64,000 bases of DNA. It comes from Oligoflexus tunisiensis. GTDB lineage: Bacteria > Bdellovibrionota_B > Oligoflexia > Oligoflexales > Oligoflexaceae. The position numbers were made by a program, and so were the translations under genes. The stretch is taken from the NCBI RefSeq assembly GCF_001748245.1, contig NZ_BDFO01000001.1:3747208-3811207 (forward strand). The letters run 5' to 3'. The notes below the pieces were generated by a model, which searched no databases, was not told where the DNA came from, and was given only the letters and a program-made list of their open reading frames with translations. Positions within the stretch are counted from its first letter, which is position 1. Each line of letters begins with the position of its first letter. Positions 16,794 through 25,889 of the stretch are shown piece after piece.

Positions 16794-18094
16794 GAATACC
16801 TCAGTCCCTGCGAAGGGTTTTGTCGGGCAGCGGTGACGGCCGGATAGAATGCGCCGAGAAGGCTCAGAATCCAGGCAGCTCCGCAGATAATCATATAGTC
16901 GAAGGGTAAAAACCGAACCGGCAGACTGCGCAGAGAGTGGAGGTTGACCGGCAGATCCGCGAAGCGCAATTCCTTGAGCAGATAGCAAAGCCCCAGCCCG
17001 AGGCCGAGGCCCAGGATAATGCCCACGGTTCCGATGGTAAAACCCTGGACCAGATACAGCCGGCCGATATCCCGCTGGGTCATGCCGAGCGAGCGTAGAA
17101 GGCTGATCTGCTGTTTTTTATGGTAAACCGTCATCATCATGGTCCCGCTGATGGAAAACGCGGCCACGAGGATGATCAACATGAGAATGGCACCCATGGT
17201 GTACTTTTCGAGCTGCAAGGCGAAGATGAGAGCCGAGTTGGTGTGCTTCCAGGTCTTGCCGCTCAGACCTTTGACCTTTTTCAGGCGTTCGGCCAGCGGA
17301 TCGATATGCATCGGATCCTTGGTATTGATGCCGACGCCGATGACGTATTCCTCATCATCAAGGGAGGGTTCATAGTCCGCCATGAACTTGCGGCCTTCGC
17401 TGAGCGAGACGACCGCCCACTTCGAATCATAGTTAAACAGCCCGGTGTGAAAGGTTCCAACCAGGACATAGGAACGTGTGATCGTTCCCCCGCTCATGAT
17501 GGTGGACGTCGACGATGCCTGCGGACTGAGCACCGTGATCTCATCCCCGATATCCGCCCCGAGCTGTCCCGCGAGGCCATCGCCCAGCACGATCCCTGGC
17601 CAACGGCTGCGATCCCCGTCGGTGGTTATTAAAGGAGCATGTTCCGTCGTGATATCCTTCAGGTTCCCATCCGTCATCGACGAGTCGAAGGCCCAAAGGT
17701 CACCGCCCACCTCGGGATCGATCCCGAACAGCACGACGGCCGACAGATGTTTCCCCTGTTTGAGGACTACATCCGCCTGGATAAAGGGTGCAATCCCGCT
17801 GGCTTCCGGAAACATTTTTTCAAAGCTGCTTAGGGGATATTCCTGCAAACTGAAACCGGCCACCGCGTTCTCGGCGAGAACTTCAAGGTGTGGCTGACCA
17901 CGCAGCATCTTGTTTTTGAGATCCTGTTCGAAGCCGCCCATGACCGACAACACGACGATCAAAGCGGCCACGCCGATCATCACGCCTAAAATCGAAAAGG
18001 TGGTCATGAAAGAGAGACCGTGTCGCCCTTTGCGAGCAATCAGGTAACGCCAGGCGGCCCATTGGATAAAACTGAAACCGGCTCGTACTGCCAC
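16790..18094 (-). CDS. lolC: Lipoprotein-releasing ABC transporter permease (LolC/LolE/LolF type)
   Basis: 434 residues. A membrane helix near the N-terminus (FSILGVMIGVAALIVVLSVMG) is followed by a large periplasmic domain (about 55-300) and three further helices, the FtsX/MacB topology; the start FIQWAAWRYLIARKGR and GGFEQDLKNKML are standard for LolC/E. Only one permease is present here, so the complex may be a homodimer (as with LolF) or use a second copy elsewhere. The start is GTG 18094 with GGGGAT upstream; nearby ATGs are out of frame. It heads the envelope operon behind a sigma70-like promoter. Confidence 0.93.
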   Translation of the reverse strand: MAVRAGFSFIQWAAWRYLIARKGRHGLSFMTTFSILGVMIGVAALIVVLSVMGGFEQDLKNKMLRGQPHLEVLAENAVAGFSLQEYPLSSFEKMFPEASGIAPFIQADVVLKQGKHLSAVVLFGIDPEVGGDLWAFDSSMTDGNLKDITTEHAPLITTDGDRSRWPGIVLGDGLAGQLGADIGDEITVLSPQASSTSTIMSGGTITRSYVLVGTFHTGLFNYDSKWAVVSLSEGRKFMADYEPSLDDEEYVIGVGINTKDPMHIDPLAERLKKVKGLSGKTWKHTNSALIFALQLEKYTMGAILMLIILVAAFSISGTMMMTVYHKKQQISLLRSLGMTQRDIGRLYLVQGFTIGTVGIILGLGLGLGLCYLLKELRFADLPVNLHSLRSLPVRFLPFDYMIICGAAWILSLLGAFYPAVTAARQNPSQGLRYS

Positions 18095-18151
18095 GCATTC
18101 ATCCCCGTTTACCCGAGGCGATTCAGCAGGTGCCCCCGAGGTTTAGGGGAC

Positions 18152-18181
18152 ATAGTATGTTGAATTCGCGTTAGATTTCAA
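18152..18181 (-). promoter_or_regulatory. Sigma70-like promoter for the lol-bam-lpx operon
   Basis: On the minus strand TTGAAA (18181-18176), an 18-bp spacer and TACTAT (18157-18152) lie about 55 bp before the GTG start of the permease gene. The match is good, but this is a visual prediction. Confidence 0.55.
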
Positions 18182-18288
18182 GGATTCGATACAGGAACTT
18201 ACGAGTGCAGGTTTACTCCGCGTCTTTTCCCTGTCACCGGGATCTGCTATAGTGAAGGTAACTAAGCCATTGAGCATAGGAAGTGCCC

Positions 18289-18648
18289 ATGTACAGAGTG
18301 CTGATCGTCGATGATGACCAGGAACTGGCTCTTGTCATTCAGGACAAACTAAGGGACCTGGGTGAGAGCATGACTGCTTCGGCCGGTTACGAAGCGATCA
18401 ATATCCTGAAAGACAATAAGTACGACCTCGTCATCTCGGATTACAATATGAAGGACGGTGATGGCGCCTCCCTCGCCCATTACTGTGTGAATCACGGGAT
18501 TCCGGTGATCGTCGTGTCATCGTTTCCGGAAAATCATATTAAACCCTATCTTCCTGAAAGCGTTGAATTCATTAATAAATTCAATGCCATACGCGGCAAA
18601 TCGCTGGAAGAAATGATTCTGCAGCAGCTCGGCAAGAAAACCGCATAA
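18289..18648 (+). CDS. Single-domain response regulator (receiver only)
   Basis: 119 residues from ATG 18289, with AGGA at a good distance. The receiver fold is complete: VLIVDDDQE holds the acidic pocket, ISDYNMKDGDG carries phosphoacceptor Asp51, VIVVSS supplies the Ser/Thr position, and FINKFN the conserved Lys97 (followed by Phe rather than Pro). There is no output domain, so it acts through protein contact or phosphotransfer. No kinase is adjacent. It diverges from the lol operon. Confidence 0.9.
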   Translation: MYRVLIVDDDQELALVIQDKLRDLGESMTASAGYEAINILKDNKYDLVISDYNMKDGDGASLAHYCVNHGIPVIVVSSFPENHIKPYLPESVEFINKFNAIRGKSLEEMILQQLGKKTA

Positions 18649-18727
18649 TCCTCCTCCCCAGGCAAAGCGTCGGTTGACCTCGCGGCAGGCTTCGCGTAAC
18701 ACGGTGGTCTGCACCGCCGGAGCTTTC

Positions 18728-19810
18728 ATGTCGTTCGAACAATTCCAGAATACCTGGCAAAAATCGCGTTTGGCGGCCCTTGGCGTCGCCTTTCCTGTCA
18801 CCGTGGCGCCCATGGTCGGGCTGAGTCATGTGGCTTTTCGTCATCTGGTTCGCCATTTCACGCCAGAAGGGCTGAACCCACTTCTTTTTACCGAGATGCT
18901 TTCCACGCGTCGCTTGCCATTTGAGCGCATCGACCAGGTTGATGAGCTGCGGGTGATGGATCAGGAGTCGCACTTCGTGCCCCAGCTCCTTGGCAATGAG
19001 GAAACCTACATCGCCCGTTCGATTGAGAAGCTGATGCCGCTCAATCCCTGGGGCTTTGATATCAACATGGGCTGCCCCGCGCGCCAGCATTTGAAGCATA
19101 ACTGGGGTGTTCGCTTACTGGGCGATCCCGATTATGCCGCGCGAATTGTGGCGATGACCAAACGCAGTTCCACCCGACCCGTGAGTGTGAAAATGCGCTG
19201 CGGCCAGGACAAGGCCGATCCCGATTTTTTGGAACGCTTTACCGGCGGGCTCGAAGAGGCCGGCGCGGATTGGTTGACGATTCATGCGCGGACGCAATCG
19301 CAAAAGCATAAAGGGGAAGCCGACTGGAGTCTGGTCACCGATCTGATACCCAAGCGCAGGATTCCCATCGTGGTGAACGGTGATATTCAAACAGCCGAGG
19401 ATGCCCTGCATCTCCTTCGGGATATTCAGGTCGATGGCATCATGATCGGCCGCGCCGCCACAGCCCGGCCCTGGATTATCTGGCAGGTGGCCTGGCGCCT
19501 GGGTTACACGAAGCCGCCCGCCGCCTTTCCCGGTCAGAAGCCGCCGGAAACTCCGGAAGAGGAAGGCCAGGCTTTTCTGCGGGCGATGCTGCAATACTGT
19601 GATTATCTCGATCAGTATTTCACTGATGACGACAAGAAACTGCGCCGTTTGCGTTTTCATGTGATCAACGCCTGCAAGTGGCTGGTTTTCGGCCATGCTT
19701 ACTATTCGCGTTGCATGAAGGCGAAAAGCCTGGATGAAGTGAGGGCGATGACGCAGTACAGTTTGGAAAACTATCACTTTCCCATGAGCCAGCGCATCAA
19801 CCTGCTTTGA
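18728..19810 (+). CDS. dus: tRNA-dihydrouridine synthase
   Basis: 360 residues from ATG 18728 (GGAG upstream); an upstream TTG at 18674 is less likely. FMN TIM-barrel enzyme that reduces uridines in tRNA. Visible motifs: VAPMVGLSHVAFR, LLFTEMLST, FDINMGCPARQHLKHNWGVRLL with catalytic Cys116, SVKMRCG, LTIHARTQSQKHKGEADW, IPIVVNGDI and DGIMIGRAATARPW. The segment after the Cys lacks the usual V-x-x-x-GAG wording, and the C-terminal region is somewhat long. Subgroup (A, B or C) cannot be assigned by eye. The stop lies next to that of the convergent prepilin gene. Confidence 0.92.
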   Translation: MSFEQFQNTWQKSRLAALGVAFPVTVAPMVGLSHVAFRHLVRHFTPEGLNPLLFTEMLSTRRLPFERIDQVDELRVMDQESHFVPQLLGNEETYIARSIEKLMPLNPWGFDINMGCPARQHLKHNWGVRLLGDPDYAARIVAMTKRSSTRPVSVKMRCGQDKADPDFLERFTGGLEEAGADWLTIHARTQSQKHKGEADWSLVTDLIPKRRIPIVVNGDIQTAEDALHLLRDIQVDGIMIGRAATARPWIIWQVAWRLGYTKPPAAFPGQKPPETPEEEGQAFLRAMLQYCDYLDQYFTDDDKKLRRLRFHVINACKWLVFGHAYYSRCMKAKSLDEVRAMTQYSLENYHFPMSQRINLL

Positions 19811-19812
19811 AT

Positions 19813-20490
19813 TCAGTTCGGCAGCATTTGAGTCCGGGCCAGGTTCTGGCTCGAGACAGCCGTCTCCTTGCGCTCAACCCGGATCATTTTGTTCGAACCC
19901 AGGAAGGCGCCTTCCAGAATAATCCGCTCCCTGTCACCCTTTGCGGTCGTGGTTCGGCTCACACACAGAGCGGCACCAACCAAATTGTATGCGCTCCGCT
20001 TTTGCCCTGCCGGTGGTGTTCTTCCGGGATACAAGGGACCACCCGAAAGTGGTTTGGAAAGTTCGATGGCAAGACTGGGATGGGTCCCTGCAGGGCAGTT
20101 CAGGGCTTTTATGCATTGGCTCTTGATGTCCTGAAACTGAAGATCATTCAAATGTTCCGGCAGCGGCTGACACGAACTTGTGTAGCGGACCGTATAGGTT
20201 CCGTCGCCTCCTGCAGCCAGTCTTTCTATGCTGACTTGCGTGCAAAGATTATCGGGACAAAGGTCAGTGAGGTTATTCATGTCCCGATACTTCAAGTCCT
20301 TTTCCAATAGACTGGTCAGAGCTGCCAGCTCGGACTGGGCCTTGGCTTTGGCGCTTATTTCTGCATCTGTTTGCGTGACGCGCGAATAGAAATGCGTCGC
20401 ACCATAGCCAATCATCGTCAGGATTCCCAATCCGATCATGAACTCGATCAGAGTCATTCCACTCATGCCGTCCCATCGTTTGCCGCGCAT
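19813..20490 (-). CDS. Type IV pilin-like/pseudopilin protein
   Basis: 225 residues if started at ATG 20490, which has GGGAG upstream; a GTG at 20523 gives 236. The N-terminal GMSGMTLIEFMIGLGIL is a class III prepilin leader: cleavage after Gly11, new N-terminus Met12, conserved Glu at +5 and a long hydrophobic helix. The rest is a soluble C-terminal domain with several cysteines (DLCPDNLC, SSCQPL, CIKALNCP), probably disulphide-bonded. It resembles minor pilins or pseudopilins of the PilW/GspJ kind. No other pilus genes are near, so its machine is elsewhere. Its 5' region merges with a degenerate repeat array. Confidence 0.75.
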   Translation of the reverse strand: MRGKRWDGMSGMTLIEFMIGLGILTMIGYGATHFYSRVTQTDAEISAKAKAQSELAALTSLLEKDLKYRDMNNLTDLCPDNLCTQVSIERLAAGGDGTYTVRYTSSCQPLPEHLNDLQFQDIKSQCIKALNCPAGTHPSLAIELSKPLSGGPLYPGRTPPAGQKRSAYNLVGAALCVSRTTTAKGDRERIILEGAFLGSNKMIRVERKETAVSSQNLARTQMLPN

Positions 20491-20519
20491 CCTGGCTCCC
20501 ATCGCTCGACTCGTAACTC

Positions 20520-20820
20520 TCACTCGCCCTTCACGACGTCATCAGCTATCATGAGGTACCCAACGCTGGATTCTTCGCTCTGGCTCCGCCTTTACGATGT
20601 CTTCAACTTACATCCGACCGTCTTCATTATTCCCAACGTCCGACTCTTCCACGACGTCGTCATCTTATTCCCACCCGTCATCAGGTTTCCAACGCTCGAT
20701 TCCACCCTTTGGCTCACCCTCACGAGGTCTTTAACTCACTCCCGAGCGGTCCTCATGATTCCCAACGCACAACTCGTCCACGAAGTCGTCATCTCATTCC
20801 CACCCGTCAACTTTTTGCTC
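20520..20820. repeat. Degenerate repeat array with 129-bp period upstream of the prepilin gene
   Basis: The word CAACG recurs at 20561, 20634, 20690 and 20763 with spacings 73, 56 and 73. Two clear units run 20551-20679 and 20680-20808. Shared words include CACGACGTCGTCAT, TTCCCACCCGTCA and CCAACGCTCGATT. An older partial unit seems to extend back to about 20500, reaching the prepilin start. One strand is strongly pyrimidine-rich. Read on the plus strand the units give 43-residue repeats about half identical, but there is no start site for such a gene. Confidence 0.7.
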
Positions 20821-21072
20821 CTTGGACACTTTAAATTTCGGTATAATTTGAACAAAGCTGAGTCCAGCAGTTCACGGAGGTTCGCGGGCCTCTGTAAAAA
20901 AGTATGAATCTGGTTATGGTAAGTATTAGGTAAGGATTGTCGGGGCTTCCCCGCGCGGAAGGGCGCGAAGAATGGGTCGGATCAAATTCTGGAAATGACC
21001 GCACTATTACCCTTTTATCAAGTTTAACACCAGGATCGCCGATCAGTCCTATCAGATTATCTTGGAGATATT
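20821..21072. other. Gene-free stretch before the lipoprotein genes
   Basis: With the repeat array this makes a ~580-bp region without a credible gene (20491-21072). It contains a TATAAT at 20842-20847 that could be a -10 element for the plus-strand lipoprotein, though no well-spaced -35 is seen, and a small CTTCC/GGAAG hairpin near 20945-20963. Nothing else was recognised. Confidence 0.4.
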
Positions 21073-21954
21073 ATGGGACTCGGGCACTGGGCTTTTGGCT
21101 TAATGCTGGCTTTGCTGTTTCTGAGTGCCTGCGAGCGCGGCACTGAGATCGAGCAACGGCGCACGATCCCTCGCAATCAAACGGCCGTAAATCCCAGCGG
21201 CGACGCCACCTCCAATCAGAATCCCGACGATTCCACCCTGGGAACCGTGGACCCGGATTTTCGTCCCGATGATCCCAATACCTTTGCCCGGAAAGCCGGT
21301 GTGGCATTCCCTGTGGTAAGTTTTAGCGTGGAAGGCGTGCCGTCGGGCGGTACCGATCGTTATAATTATAGCCTCCCCGTTAAAGCCGATCCATCCATCA
21401 GTCACTATGCTTACAAGCTCGAAACCCAATCCAACTGTGACAAAACTGGTGGTTACACGGTCAGTGAAGCCAAAAACCCAATCGTTCTAAGCCTCGATAA
21501 AATGCCCTTGGGGCCGCAGGTCCTTTGCGTCATCGCCTTCCACTTCCCCACCCGGCAATGGCAGGACCTTAACAAAGCCCTCAGCTACAACTTTGAAAAA
21601 ATCGTCTTTAAACGCACGATCGACTCTTACTATGAGTTCATAGAGCCCGGCTGCACAGCCAATGCCCGGGTGAACGCCCAGCTCACTATTGAAGGCGACA
21701 AAGCCACCTATGCCTGGACCCGCGTCTCGGTCCCCGGCTGCCCCTCACCGGACAACACCACCTACATGGACGTGATGTCCATGATCAGTCAGACGGAAAC
21801 GACCATGGAAGGCGCCTGGCACGAAGGGGCGACCGTGGCCGGCTGGTTCAAATTCACCTGGACAAATCCCGAACGCACCACCTTTAAAGGGACCTGGGGC
21901 TACGGTGCGCCAGGCGCAAAACCTGAGGGCGCTTGGAATTCCGTCACTAACTAA
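21073..21954 (+). CDS. Lipoprotein of unknown function
   Basis: 293 residues. MGLGHWAFGLMLALLFLSAC is a lipoprotein signal with lipobox LSAC (Cys20). A polar linker rich in Asn, Asp and Pro (about 25-75) precedes a beta-rich domain; the C-terminal part reads like a small barrel or lipocalin-type fold (YAWTRVSVPGCPSPDNTTY, GAWHEGATVAGWFKFTW, FKGTWGYG). The start follows GGAG. The next gene is also a lipoprotein on the same strand, 252 bp away. No family recognised. Confidence 0.75.
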   Translation: MGLGHWAFGLMLALLFLSACERGTEIEQRRTIPRNQTAVNPSGDATSNQNPDDSTLGTVDPDFRPDDPNTFARKAGVAFPVVSFSVEGVPSGGTDRYNYSLPVKADPSISHYAYKLETQSNCDKTGGYTVSEAKNPIVLSLDKMPLGPQVLCVIAFHFPTRQWQDLNKALSYNFEKIVFKRTIDSYYEFIEPGCTANARVNAQLTIEGDKATYAWTRVSVPGCPSPDNTTYMDVMSMISQTETTMEGAWHEGATVAGWFKFTWTNPERTTFKGTWGYGAPGAKPEGAWNSVTN

Positions 21955-22206
21955 GTGAATTTGCGAATATCTGCCCTGGATAAGGCTCAGTCTGGGGCCA
22001 AACTGGTCCGTTTTGGGTACCGCTCTACACACTCGCCACTTAAAAAAATGCTCGGCTACCCGACTTTTCAGTCCCAAGCTGTTGATAATCCGACCTTCTG
22101 AATTCATACCAAAAACACATTCAACTCCGCCCCCGCGTTCAGCGAATTTCAGATTAACTTGTGCGCCTCATGCACAACTTGTCCGAACTCTGATGGAGAT
22201 CGTTAC

Positions 22207-24582
22207 ATGGTAATCAAACCAATGCTTAAAAAGTCAGCTTTCCTTGGAGCCGCATCGCTTCTGGTGGTGGCGTCCTGCGGCAAGAAAAAAAGCAGTGGTG
22301 GTTCGACAGTCGATTCGATCGAACCCAATGAAGACACCATCGTGACCCTGGAAACCGGTGCTCTGCAGTTGGCCGGTGAAGTGACCATTCTGAAAGGTAA
22401 GGATGCCGGCGCATCACTCGCGATGAGGGAAGTATCCTTCAAACTCGCGGGTGAACGCACAGTTCGTCTGCGTATGACCAACGAAGCCTTCGAAGAAGTC
22501 GAGAGAGCCGGTGAGATCATGTGCTTCCTCTCGCAAACCAAATTCTGGGAACAGGCCAACGCCGGCGCTTACCAGGCCCAGGTTGACGAAAACAAGTGTA
22601 GCCGTGAACAGGAAGGTGGCGGTGGCCAGCAAAGCGGTGCTTCCTCCAGCAGCGGCCAGACACCCAAGCTGGTGACGGTCTATGTGAACGCCACTCGTGA
22701 AGAGAACAAGCCTCTGATTGCCAACCTCCTGCTGGACGAAGGTGATCATGGCAAATACCATGTTAAAGTCGTGGTCGTGGAACCACCTTCGGATGAAGCA
22801 CCTGCTGGTGTCTTCGATATGCGCTATACAGGTCATGCCAATGGCCAGATCATGGGCAAAGGCTTCATTCGGACCTCACGCACCAGCGCTGGCAAATTCA
22901 TCCTGGAAACAGGTATGGATGAAAGCGGCGACGGCCGTACCGGCCTCGGCCAGGGTATTGCCGAACTCGAAGTTCTCGACGAAAACACTGTGATTGGCTA
23001 TGTGCACAGTGATTCCAGTGGGAGCGAAGGATCGGATCGGAGCTATACATCCAAAGGTTCCGCTCGTTTCGACGCCAACTTCCTGAACGTGGACTATGCT
23101 GTCTCCTATACGAGCCCGGAAGGCTCAAATCAGGAAGAGATCAAGGGTTGCTATGACCTGAACAAATACAAAACCGCTATCTTCCGCTATGACCTCGTGG
23201 ATGCCACCGGCGCTACGGTGACACGCAACTCCGGTTTCCCTATTGAATATACCCAGGACGGTGCTGTCCGCTACGGCTGGGCTGGCTACCATGGGATGTG
23301 GCTCGGTGAGAACGGCACTGCCACCTCCGGCATGACAGTGAACAAAGTGGATTGGACTGACGGTCAGAAGGTGAGCACGCCCTACACTGTGTTTGCAGCT
23401 CCTGGCAAGCTGACCAAACTGACCAAATCCACGACCACACTCGGCGCTCTGAAAGGTGTTGACCTTCAATACCACGATGGCGGCACGAGCTATATCGTGA
23501 AATGGGATGGTTCAACTCTGTCCAAAACCGCGAAAATGGTCTGGAGCAGCGACGGCCCACCTACTGAGGAAGCCGCTTCCGGTACCGTGACAATTCCAGA
23601 ATGGGGTGCCAACATCTGGGTTCCAAGTCTGAATGCAAATATTCAGATCTCCAACTCCATGACGCTGAGTGACAGTCTGGTTCTGAGCTACCATTCGCAA
23701 AAAATCGTATCCGGTACAGCCGAAGCTCCAACCTGTAGCCTCGTTTGTTTCCAGAACTGCCCCGTCATGGCCCCAACGGCACAAAATTTCCAACGTTCGG
23801 AAGGCGGCCAATCGGGTCCGATGTACTCGAACCTCTATCACACCACAACTGTGAACTGGGGTCAGGACTATACCGTGAACCAAGCGCAAAACATCCAAAC
23901 CGCTATGGCGACCTATACCTGGGATAGCACCACCCAGAACCTGAAAGAAGGCAGCACCGCTTTCGCCTTGCCTTCCGACCTGCCCACCAGCCAGGACGAG
24001 CTGTCTCGGCTGGATATGATCTTCTCCGGCGCTCTGGTCTGCTCGGACGTTCACGCGGCGATCAGCGATAAATCAATCGACCCTTGGCGCCTGTCCAACG
24101 AACTCGACACCTACTATACGTTCCAATCGGGTGCCGGTTCCTGGAATCAGTTCGCCGGTCTGAAAGGCAGCGACGGCCAATTCGTGACCTTCGATGCTCC
24201 TCTGCAACTGTCCTATACGCACACAACCGCCAATGACTGGGACGGCAACACCGATTCTTCGATCGTTGGCAAGTCCTACCGTCTTGAGTATGCCGGCCCA
24301 GGCCAGCTCCAGGGTATCCCCTGGAAAATGGCTCAGGACATCGGCCACCACATGCCACTCTTCAGTATCCGCAGCGGAACTCAAGTGGGCGACTACTTCA
24401 TCTATGCTGTTGACGGTGAGCAACGCCTGGCCAAGGCCGCTGATCAGAACAGCTGCGCCTCGATCCCGCTGGATAACCTGCCCGCTCTGCCGTCGATCGA
24501 TAACCTGACCGAAATCACACACACCGATCTGGGTGATGTGGATTCCGAGTTGCGTTACGTCGGTGGCGTTGCAGTCGAATAA
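22207..24582 (+). CDS. Large lipoprotein of unknown function
   Basis: 791 residues from ATG 22207, chosen because GGAG lies eight bases upstream and the signal MVIKPMLKKSAFLGAASLLVVASC then ends in a lipobox (Cys24). A Ser/Gly/Gln-rich linker (GGGGQQSGASSSSGQ) divides a small N-terminal domain, with cysteines in a CFLS...NKCS pair, from a long beta-rich body. The body contains repeated Gly/Asp/Thr strand patterns and a CSLVCFQNCP cysteine cluster in the second half. It is probably anchored to the outer membrane. Codon use is strongly biased (CTG, GGC, ACC), hinting at high expression. A terminator follows. Confidence 0.75.
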   Translation: MVIKPMLKKSAFLGAASLLVVASCGKKKSSGGSTVDSIEPNEDTIVTLETGALQLAGEVTILKGKDAGASLAMREVSFKLAGERTVRLRMTNEAFEEVERAGEIMCFLSQTKFWEQANAGAYQAQVDENKCSREQEGGGGQQSGASSSSGQTPKLVTVYVNATREENKPLIANLLLDEGDHGKYHVKVVVVEPPSDEAPAGVFDMRYTGHANGQIMGKGFIRTSRTSAGKFILETGMDESGDGRTGLGQGIAELEVLDENTVIGYVHSDSSGSEGSDRSYTSKGSARFDANFLNVDYAVSYTSPEGSNQEEIKGCYDLNKYKTAIFRYDLVDATGATVTRNSGFPIEYTQDGAVRYGWAGYHGMWLGENGTATSGMTVNKVDWTDGQKVSTPYTVFAAPGKLTKLTKSTTTLGALKGVDLQYHDGGTSYIVKWDGSTLSKTAKMVWSSDGPPTEEAASGTVTIPEWGANIWVPSLNANIQISNSMTLSDSLVLSYHSQKIVSGTAEAPTCSLVCFQNCPVMAPTAQNFQRSEGGQSGPMYSNLYHTTTVNWGQDYTVNQAQNIQTAMATYTWDSTTQNLKEGSTAFALPSDLPTSQDELSRLDMIFSGALVCSDVHAAISDKSIDPWRLSNELDTYYTFQSGAGSWNQFAGLKGSDGQFVTFDAPLQLSYTHTTANDWDGNTDSSIVGKSYRLEYAGPGQLQGIPWKMAQDIGHHMPLFSIRSGTQVGDYFIYAVDGEQRLAKAADQNSCASIPLDNLPALPSIDNLTEITHTDLGDVDSELRYVGGVAVE

Positions 24583-24622
24583 GGCAACTGACGAAGTAAG
24601 CAAACATCGAACCATTTAAAAA

Positions 24623-24653
24623 AAAGGCTGTAAGGGACTCCCTTACAGCCTTT
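24623..24653. terminator. Rho-independent terminator after the large lipoprotein gene
   Basis: AAAGGCTGTAAGGG pairs perfectly with CCCTTACAGCCTTT (14-bp stem, 3-base loop). The plus strand continues TTTCCTC; the minus strand continues into nine T residues, so the element can work in both directions. Confidence 0.85.
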
Positions 24654-24713
24654 CCTCATTTCATGCTATACTGCCGAGGTAAACCCTTTCCTACCACAAC
24701 AGACGGCGATGCC

Positions 24714-25889
24714 ATGCGAGTCTCCAATCTGCCCCTGGTCCTTGCGCTTCTTAGCTCCCCCTTATACGCTGTTCCCTGCGATAAACCGGGTTTTGATCCC
24801 AAAGCCTGGACCGATGCGCCCGTGCCGACCGTGGATGCTCACGATCAAAAGCTGATCGACTTCATGCAAAACCCAACAAGGCCGGATGGGTCGCGGCAAA
24901 CCGAATGGAAAACCGATGCGATCGTCATCGCATACAAGGATAAGATTGAACTCGAAGCCTACTTCAACAATTACGGTCCCACGAAAAAACATCTGCTCTG
25001 GTCCGGCACCAAAAGCATCTTCAATGCCCTGACCGGCATCGCGGTCGCCGATGGCAAACTCGACCTCAACAAATCCGTTGCGGATTATCTTCCGCGTTTT
25101 CCGCACCTCAAAGAGGTCAAGGTCGATCATCTTCTGAGCTATTCCTCGGGTCTGGACTGGAAGGAAACCTACGAGGAGCATCTCCTTCCTCAACAATCCT
25201 CCATTACCAACTTGCTCTATGGCCTGGGTCCACGCAGCATTGAAAAGGCGCTACTCCCCTATCGTCCCAGGCATCGTCCGGGTTCCCACTGGTACTACTC
25301 CGGTGGCGACACGGCCTTTCTCTCTCTGATCTTAAAATCCATCTATGGCGCCGAATACAAGGAAATGCCCTGGCAACGGCTGTTTGAGCCGCTGGGTATT
25401 CAATCCGCGGTTATGGAAGCCGATGCGGAAGGCACCTATTATGGCCCGACCTCAAGTTACATGATTGCCCGGGATTTTCTGCGCTTCGGGGAACTCTATC
25501 TGCACGACGGCTGTGTTGCGGGTGAAGCCCTGCTGCCACGCAAAGGGAGCATTCCCGGTTTCACGCAACTCTCCTGGACCGAGCTGGCGATGGCGCCGAC
25601 CGAAGCGGTCCTGACTCATATCAAAGGCAAGGTGCCATGGCCGGATCAAACCGGACGGCACTTCTGGATCAATCTTCCCAGCGACCAGAGTGGCAAGGCA
25701 CCGCCTTATGCGAAGGCACCGGTGAACATCCTGATCGCCATGGGGCACTGGGGTCAAAGGCTTTACATCATCCCGGCCTGGAACATGGTGGTGGTACGCT
25801 TTGCTGATGATCGCTCGGCCGAATTCTGGCCCGAGGATCATTTCTTTGCCCAGCTCGCCAGCTGGCGTGAAGCGAAGGGGTTTTTATGA
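24714..25889 (+). CDS. Serine hydrolase of the class C beta-lactamase/esterase family
   Basis: 391 residues with a signal peptide (LPLVLALLSSPLYAVP). The nucleophile motif SxxK is SGTK (Ser97-Lys100) in LLWSGTKSIFNALTGIA; the second motif reads YYSGGD (Tyr195), a YSG variant of YxN; the third region has MGHWGQ near the C-terminus, in place of KTG. These hydrolases act on amides, esters or peptides in the periplasm; beta-lactam resistance should not be assumed. LLSYSSGLDW and YLPRFPHLKEV are typical of the EstB/6-aminohexanoate-dimer hydrolase branch. Start ATG 24714 has only a weak ribosome site. Its stop overlaps the next gene as ATGA. Confidence 0.9.
   Translation: MRVSNLPLVLALLSSPLYAVPCDKPGFDPKAWTDAPVPTVDAHDQKLIDFMQNPTRPDGSRQTEWKTDAIVIAYKDKIELEAYFNNYGPTKKHLLWSGTKSIFNALTGIAVADGKLDLNKSVADYLPRFPHLKEVKVDHLLSYSSGLDWKETYEEHLLPQQSSITNLLYGLGPRSIEKALLPYRPRHRPGSHWYYSGGDTAFLSLILKSIYGAEYKEMPWQRLFEPLGIQSAVMEADAEGTYYGPTSSYMIARDFLRFGELYLHDGCVAGEALLPRKGSIPGFTQLSWTELAMAPTEAVLTHIKGKVPWPDQTGRHFWINLPSDQSGKAPPYAKAPVNILIAMGHWGQRLYIIPAWNMVVVRFADDRSAEFWPEDHFFAQLASWREAKGFL

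Noticed and set aside
20371..20907. Plus-strand frame with two 43-residue repeats
   Set aside because: Starts inside the prepilin gene on the other strand, has no ribosome-binding site and no known fold; kept as a DNA repeat finding instead.
24714..25889. Calling the serine hydrolase a beta-lactamase
   Set aside because: SxxK is present but the YxN motif is YSG and no KTG is seen; hydrolase of unknown substrate is safer.
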